Positions 35,140-47,019 of a stretch of 64,000 nucleotides of DNA are shown here, piece after piece (the first letter of the stretch is position 1; the number at the start of each line of letters is the position of its first letter). The position numbers and the translations under genes are program-made. This stretch comes from Schizophyllum amplum. Lineage: Eukaryota > Basidiomycota > Agaricomycetes > Agaricales > Schizophyllaceae. Under the pieces are notes generated by a model. It saw only the letters and a list, made by a program, of their open reading frames with translations. It did no database searches and had not been told where the DNA came from. The DNA is taken from contig VDMD01000001.1 in assembly GCA_007026445.1 (NCBI GenBank), positions 62,001-126,000 on the forward strand. Direction: 5' to 3'.

Positions 35140-38100
35140 TAAGGGGAACCGAGCAAGATATCTACTCACTGTACGTGGTAGATCTGGTTGACCCGATCGT
35201 CAACAAGGGTGTTGAGGCTATCAGCTATTCGGCCGCGGGTTAAGCGCCCGCCAAGCGCCCGCCGCGCCGTCCAGCGGAGACGTTGCTATGGCCGTGTCAA
35301 GGACAGCGACATGAGGGCGATAAGCGATAGCAGAAAAGCGAGAGAGCAAAGCGAGAAAGGCTGGCAACAGTCAGCGAAATCGTCAGCAATGGTGGTGATG
35401 GTCGGAAACACCTCGAACAATGGACGCGTCTGTCGGTCCGGCGCACCGAAGTTCAACTTGAGGGGTATCGTCCACCTCCCTCAGGCTCCATACGCGCTCG
35501 TCTCGCCGGGGGAAAATTAGAATTTGGCTCCACTTCATCTTCCGACACTTCATTAAAATCTAGAGCGCGGTTGCTGCCCAGAGTCCGACAGAACTCTTAC
35601 AGCATTCCTGACGGCGCGCATGAGTACACGCACAAGTTCTCGTCCTCTGCGGCACGTACACACAAACTTCCCAACCCCCTTAACGCGTATTCATCCGTTT
35701 GACGTGGATGATGCGTACTTGTTCGGGAGCTGTGCGTGGGGCGAGAGCGGTGAACAAAAGTTGAGGATGCAGTGACCTGTGTGTGCACGTCGACGTCGTG
35801 CAGCACAGGCAAGGAGACTATATCGCACACCGTAGAACATATCATAGTCGAGTACCTGGGCAAGGGCGTTATCAGCAATAGAAATATTCAGCAAGCGCCG
35901 GACGAGAATCGCGAAATAAACTCACGAGAGAGTGTTGAGTATCGCACCCTTCCCGCTCACCCGTCGCCCCGAATCTTCCATCTCCGGGCCTTTGTACGAA
36001 ATGCACGCGCAGCCTGATAGCCATCCACGCACTACATCCGCATCATTCCGCGCCACCATCAATCGACGGCGGCGCAGTAGCCCACCCCGACCTTGCTCAC
36101 AGTGGTAAGTTCAAGACTCGCGTTTCCAACCTCCTGACTCTGCCGTTCTTCCGCATGTCCATCGTGCATTTCCGCCGCCAACTCTTCATCTCGCGAGCCG
36201 AATACGTCGATGCCGCTGATAGATCGGAAGCACAAGGTCGTGCGACAAACGTCTGAGCGCCGCTCCTGCAAAGTTCAACATCGAGAGTCACGGCATCAAC
36301 TCCCTCACTCAATGGCCGGATTCCGCATATTTCACGAGTACGAGACACTCACTGGAGGGCCACGAGGGAGGCCTACTTTTGCATAGACTTGATGCGAGAG
36401 CGCGAGCGGCTCACGGCGCTCTGCGCGCCACCGCGACCGGTTCAACAAGGCCTACCAAATGCAGCCGTATGACGTTCTCGCCGCGTGGGCCAGGGGCCGG
36501 CGGCAAGGTACTTTACCTAGAATATGATAGCCTTGCTGTATGTAATCGATCAGGGCGGCGTCAGACATGAACGCGCTGTTCGGGTGGGCACGCGCCACCC
36601 GAGGTCTCGCTCGTCGATTTGGGCGGGGGAGAGCCTCGTTCGAGAGGAAAAAGCACACAGAGAATGAGCGAATCGATGAATAGTAACACTCTTGTAAGAA
36701 TGGCAAGCAGAAATCGACGCAGACATTGTCCCCGGGGGATGATGACGGTCGGGAGCAAGATGTTTAATGATCGTCGCGGTCGGTCCGGCACGCCGAAGTT
36801 GAACTTGTCCTCATCATCCATGTTCATCCCACTCATCGCGCGCCTCCGCCGCCTCGGACAAAACGCTTTTTCGCTCCACTCATTCTCCGGTACACATCTA
36901 TAACTCTAGAAATGCTGCCACTATCCCGGATCCGCCGCAACTATCAGAACATTCACGCCGACGCGCATCTCTACCGTTCGGAGCGCGAGCGCGGCCTCGC
37001 CAAGGGCCGCGATGGGTCGCGCGGATGTTTGTACGACATCATCTCGCTTCAGAACTCGGGCACGCGTCGCCGATGGGCGGGATCAAGCTTCTGTCTTATC
37101 GTTCTGGGAGGTCTAGGATGTTTGACTGTCGAACTCGACGTCTTTACGGTCGAAAGTTGACATCCCCTCAAAAAATATTCCTCTCTGAAAATCGACTTCA
37201 CAGGTCGTATTGAGCGGGCTTCTCGGTGCTACACCCCTCTTCGAAACCTCCAGCGAGCGCTACGGTGCGACGAGCGCCGATTTCATCATGTGGCGTCGTT
37301 TTCCGCTCTCTCGTAGCATTGGCTGCTCGCCTCCGACGACTGATTATTGTACGACATGTTGTTTATGACATACATGGTGGACTGTCTACGACATTCTGGG
37401 AGCCTCCGCGCGCTGTACATTGCACAGTACGCGACCCTCTCCTCCTCATTCCCTACCTCGCCGCCCTCCCAATCTTTCACCGCTCGCTTATTCTGAAACA
37501 TTTAAGACTCATTCAGGGGGTTCGAGTTCGCGGACGATCGTTTGCTGACTGCCGACGGCCGCACGCACGCGCCACCACGCATAGTGCATACGCCCTCCCG
37601 ACCCGCCGAATCTTCCACCCCGCTGTCGTCGATTTCCGCGCTCGCCGCTCACTCGGATCGTTCAACGCTAGCTTACTCGGGTCCCCGTATCACCGACGCG
37701 AAACGAGCGACTCTGCGCTGCCCTCGCATCCTCGCCATGTTCGTTTTCATTTCCCTGCACATTCACAGTGACTTACAGAACGCAGACAACGCTAATTCCA
37801 CGATACGCGGCGGCGATACGCGTCTTCGAGGTCCCCGAGAAGTCTCGTGCCTGGGCTGAGCTCGAGAACGGAGGAGACGACGCGAAGGAGGCGCGCGCGT
37901 TGGCGCCGCCTTGTTCAACGACAATGGATTCCCAATGGGGCAGCGCATTACGTGGTCATCTTCAACGTCCACCTCAATTTTCGTGGGACGCTTTCGCGGG
38001 GTAGGTAGGCTGCGGGACGCGTCAAGTAAGAACTGGGGTGCGTTTTCACATTGTGTTGTGAAGCTTTCCTCAACGCAGAGTTTAGCCTGCGGTGCGAGCT

Positions 38101-38340
38101 TCCCATTTCCCGCGGACTTTTAGCAAGATCACCCGCACTCGCCGGACGCGCGCGCGCCATCATCGGCGACCCAGGGAAAACCAATGCGCGTTGAATGTTC
38201 AAAAGTCCAACCTCCTGAACGCGGGCGCGTGTCGCCGCGCCACCGAATCTTCCGCCCTTTCGTAAGTGGATCTTGGCCCCCGATCTTCCGGGGTTTTGCT
38301 CGGTATCCGCTGACGTGTGTTTCAAGGAGGTTGGAAAGCT
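35140..38340. other. Block I copy 1: conserved region of unclear coding content
   Basis: About 3.2 kb kept nearly base for base among the units. Best coding candidate: minus 36836-36561, 91 residues starting MSGMNMDDEDKFNFGVPD with a hydrophobic stretch (FLLAILTRVLLFIDSLILCV); the same frame is at 48706-48392 (different end) and 60475-60200. A related NFG(A/V)PDR block lies on the minus strand near 35460. A plus-strand 181-codon frame (37226-37771) is open in units 1 and 2 but shifted in unit 3, so it is probably not a gene. Several AG acceptors (for example TTCACAG at 37202) suggest spliced RNAs that I could not resolve. Confidence 0.35.
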
Positions 38341-38359
38341 TGTTCGAGGGGCCGTGGGG

Positions 38360-38366
38360 TATATAG
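38360..38366 (+). promoter_or_regulatory. TATA box of unit J, copy 1
   Basis: TATATAG in the context GGGGTATATAGGTCGGGGG, kept at 50266 and 62023. It lies about 180 nt upstream of ATG 38542. Confidence 0.5.
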
Positions 38367-38541
38367 GTCGGGGGACGCGAGGCGATTGAGACAGCGCTCC
38401 TGCGTTTTCCCCTCATCGAACCCGACCCGCCCGTCGTCAACGCCCGCCCCGCCTTTGCCTCGACGCCGTCGCCGACGCCGGACCCTGTGCCGTGCCACCT
38501 CTACCTTGCCGCCCACTGCGTCGTTGACGCTCCTCGTCGCC

Positions 38542-39714
38542 ATGAGGCCTGCGACGCTGGATCCCCGGTGAGTCTTACTCGACTATTGCTTTTGATGAGG
38601 TGACTGACACTCATATACAAGATCGTTTTGCTTTCGCCTGTGCGGTCCGCACGATTTATGCGCCGGTCTCCAGCCCGGCGTCCTGGCGCATCTCTGCCGG
38701 GCGCGTCGGCGGTGACGCGCTGGACCAGTGAGCTCTACGTTTCTTGCCGCGGTGATCTGGCTACTAATCGTGCTGTCCAGGATATTCATCGTTTACTGAT
38801 GCATCACCTACCCGTCTCTTTGGAACGTGCTTCATCGAGGTGCGCATTGCGCTCTTCCTGTACCGAATATGTCGTCTGACTGATTTCTCACAGACCTGGT
38901 CCGCCTCGACGTCGCATTCGGCGCCATCTCTGCATCGTGCTAGTCACCGCACATCAACCTTCATGCAAATACCCATCGTCACTCGCAAGGGGCACGCCCG
39001 TAAGTCCCTTTTATCCTAACGGTCTTTCCTTTTGTTCTAATCGGGCCGATTCTGCAGGTAGTCTTTGCGTCGCTCTTTCAACTTGTTCACAGCCACGATA
39101 GTCTATCCCGTGAGTCTGACCGGAGGATGCGTTGTTCGGCGTACGCTGACCTTCCGTGACAGGCCGCCGCCCCGTATGCCTTTCTGAGCGGTGAGTAAAG
39201 TTCTAGTTGATGTATCACTGGACACTGAATGCACCCCACAGCTCCTCGATGTGCGTGCGCCGTCTGGATGAGAGGCCTACCACGCCTTGGATGCTTGGCC
39301 ACGGCCTCTTGGACGCTTGACCACGGCGCGTATTCGACGCATGACAATGGCGCGTCTTGGACGCTTGACAATGGCGCGTATTGGACGCTTGACAATGGCG
39401 CGTCTTGGACGCTTGACAATGGCGCGTCTTGGACGCTTGACAATGGCGCGTCTTGGACGCTTGATCCATGGCGCGTCCCCGCGCTGATCATGCTTCTCAG
39501 TAAGTCGTTCTATTCACTTTCCTCGACCGTTCAACTGAACCTTGATCTCGCAGCTCGCCTCCCGAGTTTGCCCTATGCCTCCTCACCCGTCGCGCTAGGC
39601 GTGTTCCTCGGCAGCCCCAGGCGATCCCTCGGCAGTCGTCCTAGGCGATGCCTCGGCCGTCGCGCTAGGCGTCTTCCTCGGCAGCCCCAGGCGATCCCTC
39701 GGCAGTCGTCCTAG
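38542..39714 (+). CDS. Unit J copy 1: spliced plus-strand gene with 8-residue repeats
   Basis: Well-formed introns follow each other: exons about 38542-38567, 38622-38727, 38781-38839, 38894-38999, then short exons near 39094-39108 and 39164-39191, a repeat exon 39241-39498, and a last exon from 39554. From the second exon onward one frame stays open through all joins, but it does not match the phase of ATG 38542, so the true start is unresolved. The repeat exon encodes tandem DNGASWTL units. The last exon is Arg/Pro-rich and ends at 39714. No known domain; it may be decaying. Confidence 0.3.
39290..39475 (+). repeat. 24-bp minisatellite in the unit J exon
   Basis: Six to seven copies of GGCGCGTCTTGGACGCTTGA plus CAAT, an exact 24-nt period and so eight codons (DNGASWTL). 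Some copies read GCGTAT (Tyr for Ser). Confidence 0.9.
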
Positions 39715-40020
39715 GCGATGCCTCGGCCGTCGCGCTAGGCGTGCTCCTCGGCCATCGCGCTATACACCGCCTCGACCATCGCTGGAAGCGCCACCCTCGC
39801 CGTCGCTGGAAGCGCCACCCTCGCCGTCGCTGGAAGCGCCGCCCCGCCTATTTAGGTGAGTCATCTTTCCCTATGCGCCCTCGCCTATCGGTGTGCTGAC
39901 CCCTTGCTTTAGGCGATGCCCTCGCGGCTTAGGCGATGCCCTCGCGGCTTAGGCGATGCCCTCACGACGCCCTCGCGGCTTAGGCGATACCCTTTGCTTT
40001 AGTCACTAGTGGCGATACCC
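39590..40020 (+). repeat. Cluster of short tandem repeats
   Basis: Two near-identical copies of about 69 nt (GTCGCGCTAGGCGT, CTCGGCAGCCCCAGGCGATC...) at 39589-39750, three copies of TCGCCGTCGCTGGAAGCGCC near 39765-39845, and four copies of GGCTTAGGCGATGCCCTCGC near 39925-40000. This cluster is present only in unit 1. Confidence 0.8.
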
Positions 40021-40039
40021 TTCCATTTAGGCGAGGGGT

Positions 40040-41030
40040 GCTTTAGCGAGGGCGAGGGGATTAAGATGTGGAGGTGAGGGAGGGGGGTAGATGTGGAGGT
40101 GAGGGAGGGGGGGGGTAGATGTGGAGGTGAGGGAGAGGGGGAGGTAGTCGAAGGAGGGTAGCTGTGAAGGTGAGGGAGTCGAAGGGCTAGACTGGCAGGG
40201 AGACGAAGGGAGACGAAGGAGGGTTGACAAGGTGGACGGTATATAAGTATATGTAGTAGGCGAGGGTAGATCTAGTAGGCGAGGGTAGGTGGGCACTTGG
40301 TAGTTGGACGTGATGCAATTAAACGTGCTTTACTTTACAGACAGGGGGAAAGCGGCGTCAAGGCAGACAAGGGGGAAGGCGGCGTTGAGGGGGAGGGGAA
40401 GGCGGCGTCGAGGTGGGAGGGAGTCGGGCTGTTGCTGGTTATATATCGTTTGTTGCTAATGTCGTGTTATTGCATGCCTGTACTTACTACTTGCCGTAGC
40501 ACAAGCGTTGAAGGAGCGAGTCGTACTACTATGAAGGCTTCCTCGCCTTCGCCCCCCCTCCCCCTCCCCCTCCCCCTCCCTCTCCCCCTCCCCCCTTAAC
40601 ACCCTCCCCCTCGTCCGTTCACTACCTCCCTCTCGTCCGTTCACACGCTTCGCCCTCCTCGTCCGCCGCTTCGTATACCCCCTTCGCGCACCTTCGTCCC
40701 TTCGCCCGTCCACTCGCTCCCCCCTCCCTCCTTCGCTCCATCATCCCCTTCATTACCTTCGCCCCTCGTTCGAGCGTGCATTCGCTCCCCTCGTTCGAGC
40801 GTGCATTCGCTCCCCTCATTCGGCCCTTGACCCCTCGGCCCTTCGCGTCGCCGCTTCGCTCCCTCCCCCTCCCCCCTCGCCCCTTCGCCTCCTCGTTCGC
40901 ACCATCGCTCCTTCACTAATCCCCCATCCCCCTTCGCCCCCGCCACTTCAATACTCCCCCTTCCCCCTTCCCCTTCGCCCCTCTTCCCGTCACCTCGCCC
41001 CTCCGTCCCTCCCTCCCTGCTCGCTCCTCG
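40040..41030. repeat. Purine/pyrimidine-skewed tract closing unit 1
   Basis: GATGTGGAGGTGAGGGAGGG repeats near 40060-40150, then from about 40545 a plus-strand C/T-rich tract (runs of CCCCCTCC, CTTCGCCCCT). The C/T part is shared with 52280-52620 of unit 2. No gene. Confidence 0.7.
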
Positions 41031-41093
41031 CCCTGCGGTATCTTTACCGACTCCGGGAGCGAGCGTGACGATGATGTCCTGCGTCGACAACAC
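41031..41093 (-). pseudogene. Remnant of the E/F first exon at the unit 1/2 junction
   Basis: The minus strand reads STQDIIVTLAPGVGKDTAG, matching STQDIEITLAPGVGAYTAG of gene E, but the ATG is GTG and homology stops after about 20 codons in the purine-rich tract. A TATAAA at 41237-41232 remains upstream, as in gene E. Confidence 0.75.
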
Positions 41094-41231
41094 GCGGCAT
41101 GTCCTGCGTCGACAATAGGTCGGATGTGTTGCGTCGAAGACATGGCGCGCGCAGTGGGGAGGGGGATGGTTAACGGGCAATTGGTAGCCACTAAGATTCG
41201 CCGGCCGTCGCACGCGCACGCGCACGACGAC

Positions 41232-41237
41232 TTTATA
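41232..41237 (-). promoter_or_regulatory. TATA box of the E/F remnant, junction 1/2
   Basis: TATAAA on the minus strand inside GACGACTTTATACATGGGCG (plus-strand reading), equivalent to the gene E TATA region. It could still drive a transcript into the junction. Confidence 0.45.
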
Positions 41238-41296
41238 CATGGGCGGCCTGGGTGTATGCGTGAAGGTCAGCTACGCCGGAGGAAGACAATGGGGGG

Positions 41297-41790
41297 GAAG
41301 ACGCACGCGAAGACAAAGGGCACGTAGGGCTCGGCAGAAGCGCCGTGTGTCGAGGTCCGCGTCGCAGATCACAAGCGCCGGGGCTCCCCCGCTCGAGCCA
41401 GCCGATCGACGACGGTGTCGTAGAGCCCGCGAAGCGTCGCCGAGCCCTCGAGATCCACATCCAGATATTCAAACGTCTTGCTGCTGATATTTTGCGACAA
41501 GTTGACGCCCTTCAATCCTGTGAGCTCCCGTACGCGCGCATGGGAGACTGCCCACGCACCGATTTCCCTGCGATCGTATGCCAGCGCGCCAGATCATCGG
41601 CCGCGGAGAGCACGAGGACTCGGTGGGCTTCCTTCAGTCTTTGCAGCGCGGTTGTGTATACGTAGAAGTACGCCGGGGATGCCAGCTCGTCGGTGATGAG
41701 GACGCAGGTTTCCTTCGGGAGCTCGAAGGGAGGGTGTGAAGACCTGTCGATGTTGAGCATGGGATTTGGCAAAGTCGTGTATGCCTACAT
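41297..41790 (-). pseudogene. ELP6: ELP6 copy in unit 2, truncated and frameshifted
   Basis: Split start AT at 41790-41789, exon 2 41743-41556 (SSHPPFELPKETCVLITDEL), exon 3 from 41517. Compared with unit 1 it lacks one base near 41388, giving a stop at 41371-41369, lacks the SEMLWLGLE block, and ends after the equivalent of ALRALCLR. The last two exons are replaced by the E/F promoter region. Confidence 0.8.
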
Positions 41791-42260
41791 GTGGGATAGA
41801 GAATGGAGGGAGGCAGTTCTGCTCAGTAGAGACGCGCTAGATCAACGCTATGTCCTGAGGAATGGAGAGCAGGAAGACAATGGACGCAAGACGAAGGAGA
41901 GGAAGGAACGCGGACCGTGTTTCCGAACTGATTCAGAATTTCCAGCCGCCTATACGATCTCTCGAGCAGGATGTTGCAGCCCTCGATCATCGATTGTTAT
42001 TCGATGAGAGAGCCAGTACATAAGGGCATAGAGGGCATATGGCATAGTAGAGGAGGGCATAAGTACAAAGAGAAAGGTGTGCATATGTAAGAGCGTCCGT
42101 GCAGCGTCCCCAAGAGAGAAAGAAGATGCATAGGTAGAGAGGAAGGGGCATAGATGAGAAGAAGGCATATATGAGAGAGCGTGATATGGCACAGTAAAAG
42201 TACATTGGTTTGTTGATGATGCTGTTGAGAGTCCGAGTCCGTTCGCGTGCCGTGCAAAGT

Positions 42261-43146
42261 TCATAGCGGCGAGAAGCACTGGATCTGCTGCGAGCAGTGA
42301 TAGTCCCAGTACATCCACCACCCGATCTTGAAGAGGACGAACATGATGAGTATGTTCTTGAAGAACTTGATCATGCTGTGCAACCCCTCCTCCTCGAACG
42401 AGTCGGGCGGGAACGCCTGCTGGTACCACTCGCTGCACGCGGTGCTGGCGCGGTCGAACGCGACCTCGAAGGGGTGGAAGAGGGTGTCGGTGAAGGAGTC
42501 GACGAAATTGTAGACGGCGACGACGAGGGTGATGAGCCAGCCGAAGCACGCGAGGAACGTCTGCCGCCGGGCGCGGACGGCCAGCGCGCTCGGCGAGGCT
42601 GGGCGTTCTGAGGGAGAGGTGTTAGGGAGGTAGAATTAGGGAGCGCACGAGCCACGCACCGACGACGTTGATGACCCCGTCCTTGTCGAAGAGCGTCTGG
42701 ACGGCGAAGCCCGACAGGCGATCGTCGCTCGCGCCCTTGAACATGGTCCACCGGCACGGGTCGATCGCCTGCAGCGGGAGTAGTGAGCGCGATTTATGAC
42801 CATGATATAGAGCCGCATACCGCACACGTCTCCATCCCCCACCTCTCCCGTATCTTCGTCAGGTCGAGGCTGAGATCGGCGTCGAGCTCGAACAGCGCCT
42901 CCATATCCGGGTCGAAGCCGTGCTTGTAGCGGTCCATGTCCATGAAGAAGTGCACGACGATCGTGCTGGGAGTATAGCCGTCAGTAATAGCCTCCATGGG
43001 AGTGACACGCCCACGCACTGGAGATACGTCTTCGTCTTCAGCAGAGGGAACGCGGCGAGCCCGCGCGTGTTGACACGCTCGCGACGCGTCTCCTCCGCCC
43101 ACTCCTGCGGGGTCTTGGTCCACATGCTGAGCGCAACGGTCGACAT
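42261..43146 (-). CDS. Gene G copy 2
   Basis: Exons 43146-43019, 42965-42821, 42768-42660 and 42607-42261, 242 residues, all splice sites intact. It differs from copy 1 by few residues (for example MSTVALS for MSNVALS, and a Pro in the C-terminal CFSPL). Same two hydrophobic segments. Function unknown. Confidence 0.75.
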
Positions 43147-43285
43147 CTTGAGGATGAGGGGAGATCTGGAACGAGAACAACGCTAGGAGTTGTGCAAAGG
43201 GACGAACAATCCGGTGAGGACTCACCTGAATGAAAGACGACTTTCGAGTTCGAACGCTGGTCTTCTTGCATAGAGCAAGGTTTTA

Positions 43286-43471
43286 TCATTTTCTAGTGCC
43301 CTTGTGGCCCAGTTTGGCCTGAATGGCGCCCATTGCCGCCGAAAAAGGGAAGAAGGCAGACATTGGCCAGCGGAGATGGTAGGCGCGGTTGATCTTCGCT
43401 CGGAGCCGACGCTCACGTGATGTCATAGGGTGGTGAACCGGCATGAATTTTGATAGGTGTCTAGCGCCCAT
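43286..43471 (-). other. Conserved leader upstream of gene G, copy 2
   Basis: The 61-codon frame MGARHLSKFMPVHHP..., with three or so changes from unit 1. Role unproven. Confidence 0.35.
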
Positions 43472-43485
43472 CCCTCCTTTTGTGG

Positions 43486-43530
43486 GCCCCCGGACATGGG
43501 TTCCCCCTACAGGGGCCCATGTCCGGGGGC
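43486..43530. repeat. Perfect 15-bp hairpin, copy 2
   Basis: Same arms and loop as 31787-31831. Sequence after the hairpin diverges from units 1 and 3 within about 10 nt. Confidence 0.9.
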
Positions 43531-44772
43531 GTACTGACTACGATATACTACGAGGCGACGAGCATGACCTCCCCTTCCATGACCACGCGGTCGACAAGCA
43601 TGGCCTCTCCCAGCAGAACTCCGGCGTGCGGCGTGACGGCGCGTGGGGCGGCAAGATGACGAGCACGACCAGCGGCGAGACGAGAGGAGGGGGAGGGAAT
43701 GGTAAAGAGAAGGGCGAGAGGGAAGGGACTTTTATACTCCTCTCGAGTCTGCCGGCCGCTCCCCGCCTACTCGGTAGCGACGAGTGCGGGACTGCGAGGG
43801 TGTGCGGGGACCGGGAGTCTCAAGGGATAGCGCGAGTTTGTGCGACGCGCAGCCGAGTGAGTGGCCTTTGTCGTGGTTGCACGGCTCACACTGACCCTTG
43901 CACTGCAGCTATAGACGTCGCGAAAGCGGGAGTGCACTCGGGCGACGAGCCGCAGTCGTTCTGTGCGAGAGGGAGGGGCGCTCTCTGGGACTCGTAGGGG
44001 CGGTGGCGCAGTAAGCTCATGTAGGTAGTCATAAGTAGCCGAATACAACCGTCATTGTGCCTTTCATGCCCGAGTCCCCGCGCCCTTTCAACGCCGCGCC
44101 AAGCCTCCCACATGTACAGTCACGCAAGTGCAACAAGTTCAACGAGTTCAACTTCAATTATTCATATTATTCTCGCATTGTATCATGTTCAAAATCATTG
44201 TATTTCCTCGACTTCACAGGTGCTGATAACTACAAGGCTACATACTTACTGAGATAGAAGGCCTTCTACAACATCACAAACGCTCTGCCCAGACATTCAG
44301 AAGCGCATGACAAGTCCCCCGCCTGCGCGCCGAGATCGCCGAGTATCACGAGCACGGCGAGGGCATCCCCCGGGCCGCATCCCCGAGCGTGGTGAGCAAG
44401 TCCCCGAGGCTTGCGGGGAGCCCGACGACGGAGGCGAGGTCGCGGCAAGCTCGTCATCGACCTTCAGAAAGTCAGCAGGATATTACGAGTGTCCGGCAGG
44501 TTGTACTCACCAAGACAAGTACCATATCCGCATCGCCAAACGGCCCTCGCGTGAGGCGAGATGTCCGGAGGGGCATCGAAGACGTCGTCGACGTCGCGCA
44601 GAAGTCGAGGGCGTTGCGCAGAGGTCGATGGCGTCGCGCCGTGCATTAAATGAAATCGCGGAACACAATCCATTGCGTCCGCGCTTGGCGAGGGAACGTC
44701 GAACCCAGATGAGAGAGATCTCGAATGCTAGTGAGCTGAAGAACACGCAAGTACTCAAGCGCTCACATGGTC

Positions 44773-45950
44773 TGCTCGCCGGACGGCGATACGTTGCTTC
44801 GTCGCTTTGGAGGGTGGTCGGAATGCGCAGCGGGACGGTTGAAAGAGGCGTAGAGCCAACGAAGACGCAGATCGTCCTCAACGTCGTAGGCCATTCGTGC
44901 ACGATGAAGGTCAAGGACCTACAAGATCGGTTAGCACGAACTCAATCGGCCTAAGTACGAGCACTCACCAGGGGTCCGCTCGGCGGACGACGAACTGTAT
45001 ACTCATCGCCTAGGCCGTTGCCTCGGAGATGCGAAGCACGTTGACGACACCAAGAGCGCGGTGAGGGTGGCGGGCGCGTATTGGACGCGTCGTGGATGGT
45101 TTAGAAGAGGTCGGCGCATCCTAGGGCGAGAGAACGTCGCTCGGCGGATGACGATACATATACTCATCGCCAAAGCGAGTGAGTACAGGCCGCCGTCGGA
45201 TGGTCATGGAGTATGGCTGCAGCACAAAGTTAGCAATGTAGATGGCAAGAATTAAACTCACTCACCTTGCTCGGCGGACGGCGATCCATATACTCATCGC
45301 CTAAGCGGGTGAGTACTAACCGCGACAAAAGTCCAGAGAGAATAAAACTGTAGGTCGAAGTTAGCAACATAGAGAGCATGAAAGAATCTCACCCACCTTG
45401 CTCGGCGGACGGCGATACATATAGTCATCGCCTACGACGTCCCGTTGTAGGTATGTGCAAGGTCGAGGGCGTCGCACCGTACGGCGCGACGTCAGGTTCG
45501 TGGTGACAGCGACGGCGATCAGGGACATCGAGAGCGTCGTTCGGCGGACGGCGATACATATACTGATCGCCTAAGGCGTGAGTAAACATCGCCGTCGAAG
45601 GTCCTCGAATGCACAAGCTACAGAGACAGTCAACAAGTCACCAAAATGCAACTAGTCGGTACTCACCTCGCTCGCCGGACGGCGATACATATACTTATCG
45701 CCTAAGGCGATGCCCCTTGACGAAATCGAGCGCCTTGTTATGACTATGGTGTGCGTCTTGTGGACGTCGACGTCGACGTGATAAAGAGGACATCGAAAGC
45801 GTCCGGACGAGGTAGAAAACGTCGAGGACGCCGCTCGGCGGACGGCGATGGCGTCTACAAGTCGCCAGTGCTGTTATAAGTAACAACATTAGTACATGAG
45901 ATCTGGCTGACAGTATTATACACATACCTCGCTCGCCGTGTAGCGATCCA
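44773..45950. repeat. Hairpin-motif array, unit 2
   Basis: About nine copies of the GGCGAT-(10 nt)-ATCGCC motif starting near 44773, 44978, 45138, 45266, 45409, 45540, 45667, 45832 and 45930 (the last two degenerate). Spacing is about 100-205 nt, with different intervening sequence and changes of GCCGGAC to GGCGGAC. Confidence 0.75.
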
Positions 45951-45997
45951 GGACAAACTCCCTCTCGAAAGTCGCAGGGGCTCGACAGACACGAGCA

Positions 45998-46490
45998 CGG
46001 CGGCGCTGCGCGCCGCCGCTATGCGCGGCCAAAGGCCGCGCCTCCGTGTCCCCCGGGCTCCGTCGCCCTCGCAAGCGACCGCGAGTCCGCGCGCCTTGCG
46101 CCACGGCCACGACATCCCCTCCCTCCCGACTGCACGAAACGTCAGTAAAGAAGTAGGTAAAATGAGGGATAGAATAACTCACCGAGACGCGAAGGGACGA
46201 GACTACAGCATGCGACGGCGCTGCACACCGTCGCGATGTGCGCGGGCGGCCTTCGGCCGCGCCATCCTCCCCCTCGTCCGACGCTCCTGTACGCAACGCC
46301 AAAAGCGCGCGTGTCTCATCGCAGGCCCGGCGTCCTCACTCCCGTCCTGTACAACGCGTCAGTAAAAGCCGACGCTACAGACAGAGGGAAGACGTACAAA
46401 GAACAAGATGTTAGAACTATGGTCTGCAACGACGCATAGCGCCGTCGCCGGGGGCGCGGCCTTCGGCCGCGCGGTGGTTTGCCTTGTCGA
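45998..46490. repeat. GC-rich double-hairpin array, unit 2 (3 copies)
   Basis: Copies near 45998-46040, 46213-46262 and 46450-46475, the same period as unit 1. The first has GCGGCC-AAA-GGCCGC, a loop change that keeps the stem. Confidence 0.7.
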
Positions 46491-46994
46491 TGCGCCGATA
46501 TCTCACCGCCTGCAAGCCTGTACAACGTGTCAGTCAAAAAGCAGAACATAAATAGAAGACGACTCACCGAAGGACGTGCCCGAGACCACCCGCACAACAA
46601 AGACGACCTCCAGACCACCCACAAGAGACGCATGGTGATCCCCGCGCGTAACGCCGCCCTTGCCGATGTCGACGACGTGCCCTTTGACACGGCAGCGAGA
46701 ACGAATGACTTCAATGAGGTCAGCAGAGTACACGACGCGTGGGCTGCGACGTACCATGACCACGGCAAACATGGCGGCGACGCGACGTGTCGCTACCGCC
46801 TGCGAGCCTGAGCTTAGCCTGAGAACACGTCAGTGAACGGGGACGGGATACGCGGCGGACTCTGCTCACCCATCATCCTAGGATGGTCCTGGTCGTTGTC
46901 GGCGGCGGCGGCGGGAGGATGAGACAAACGGCGGACGCGTCGGGGAGGAATGGGGCATGATGGTTGAAAGGAGGGAATGTTCGCTGCGGGGCGG

Positions 46995-47002
46995 TATATA
47001 TA
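46995..47002 (-). promoter_or_regulatory. TATA box of unit H, copy 2
   Basis: TATATATA in GGGGCGG context, equivalent to 35119-35127. Confidence 0.5.
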
Positions 47003-47019
47003 CGAGCATCGGAGCTAAA

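Larger units (their letters stand above)
29550..41140. repeat. Tandem segmental duplication, unit 1
   Basis: First of three direct copies of an 11.5-11.9 kb block. Matching landmarks in units 1, 2 and 3: gene G stop 30578, 42261, 53774; hairpin 31787, 43486, 55027; unit H TATA 35119, 46995, 58766; unit J TATA 38360, 50266, 62023. The left edge is the ELP6 5' half; the right edge is the E/F first-exon remnant. Confidence 0.9.
44266..47002 (-). other. Unit H copy 2
   Basis: Same organisation as copy 1: TATATATA at 46995-47002, minus-strand splice-signal chain, exon-like 46772-46575 (RVVYSADLIEVIRSRC... SFG before GTGAGT). A longer open piece 44914-44507 contains DEATYRRPASRPCE in frame. No continuous frame from an ATG found. 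Confidence 0.35.

Noticed and set aside
37226..37771. 181-codon plus-strand gene in block I
   Set aside because: Open in units 1 and 2 but shifted by one base in unit 3, and composition is Arg/Pro/Ser shadow-like. Conservation is explained by recent duplication.
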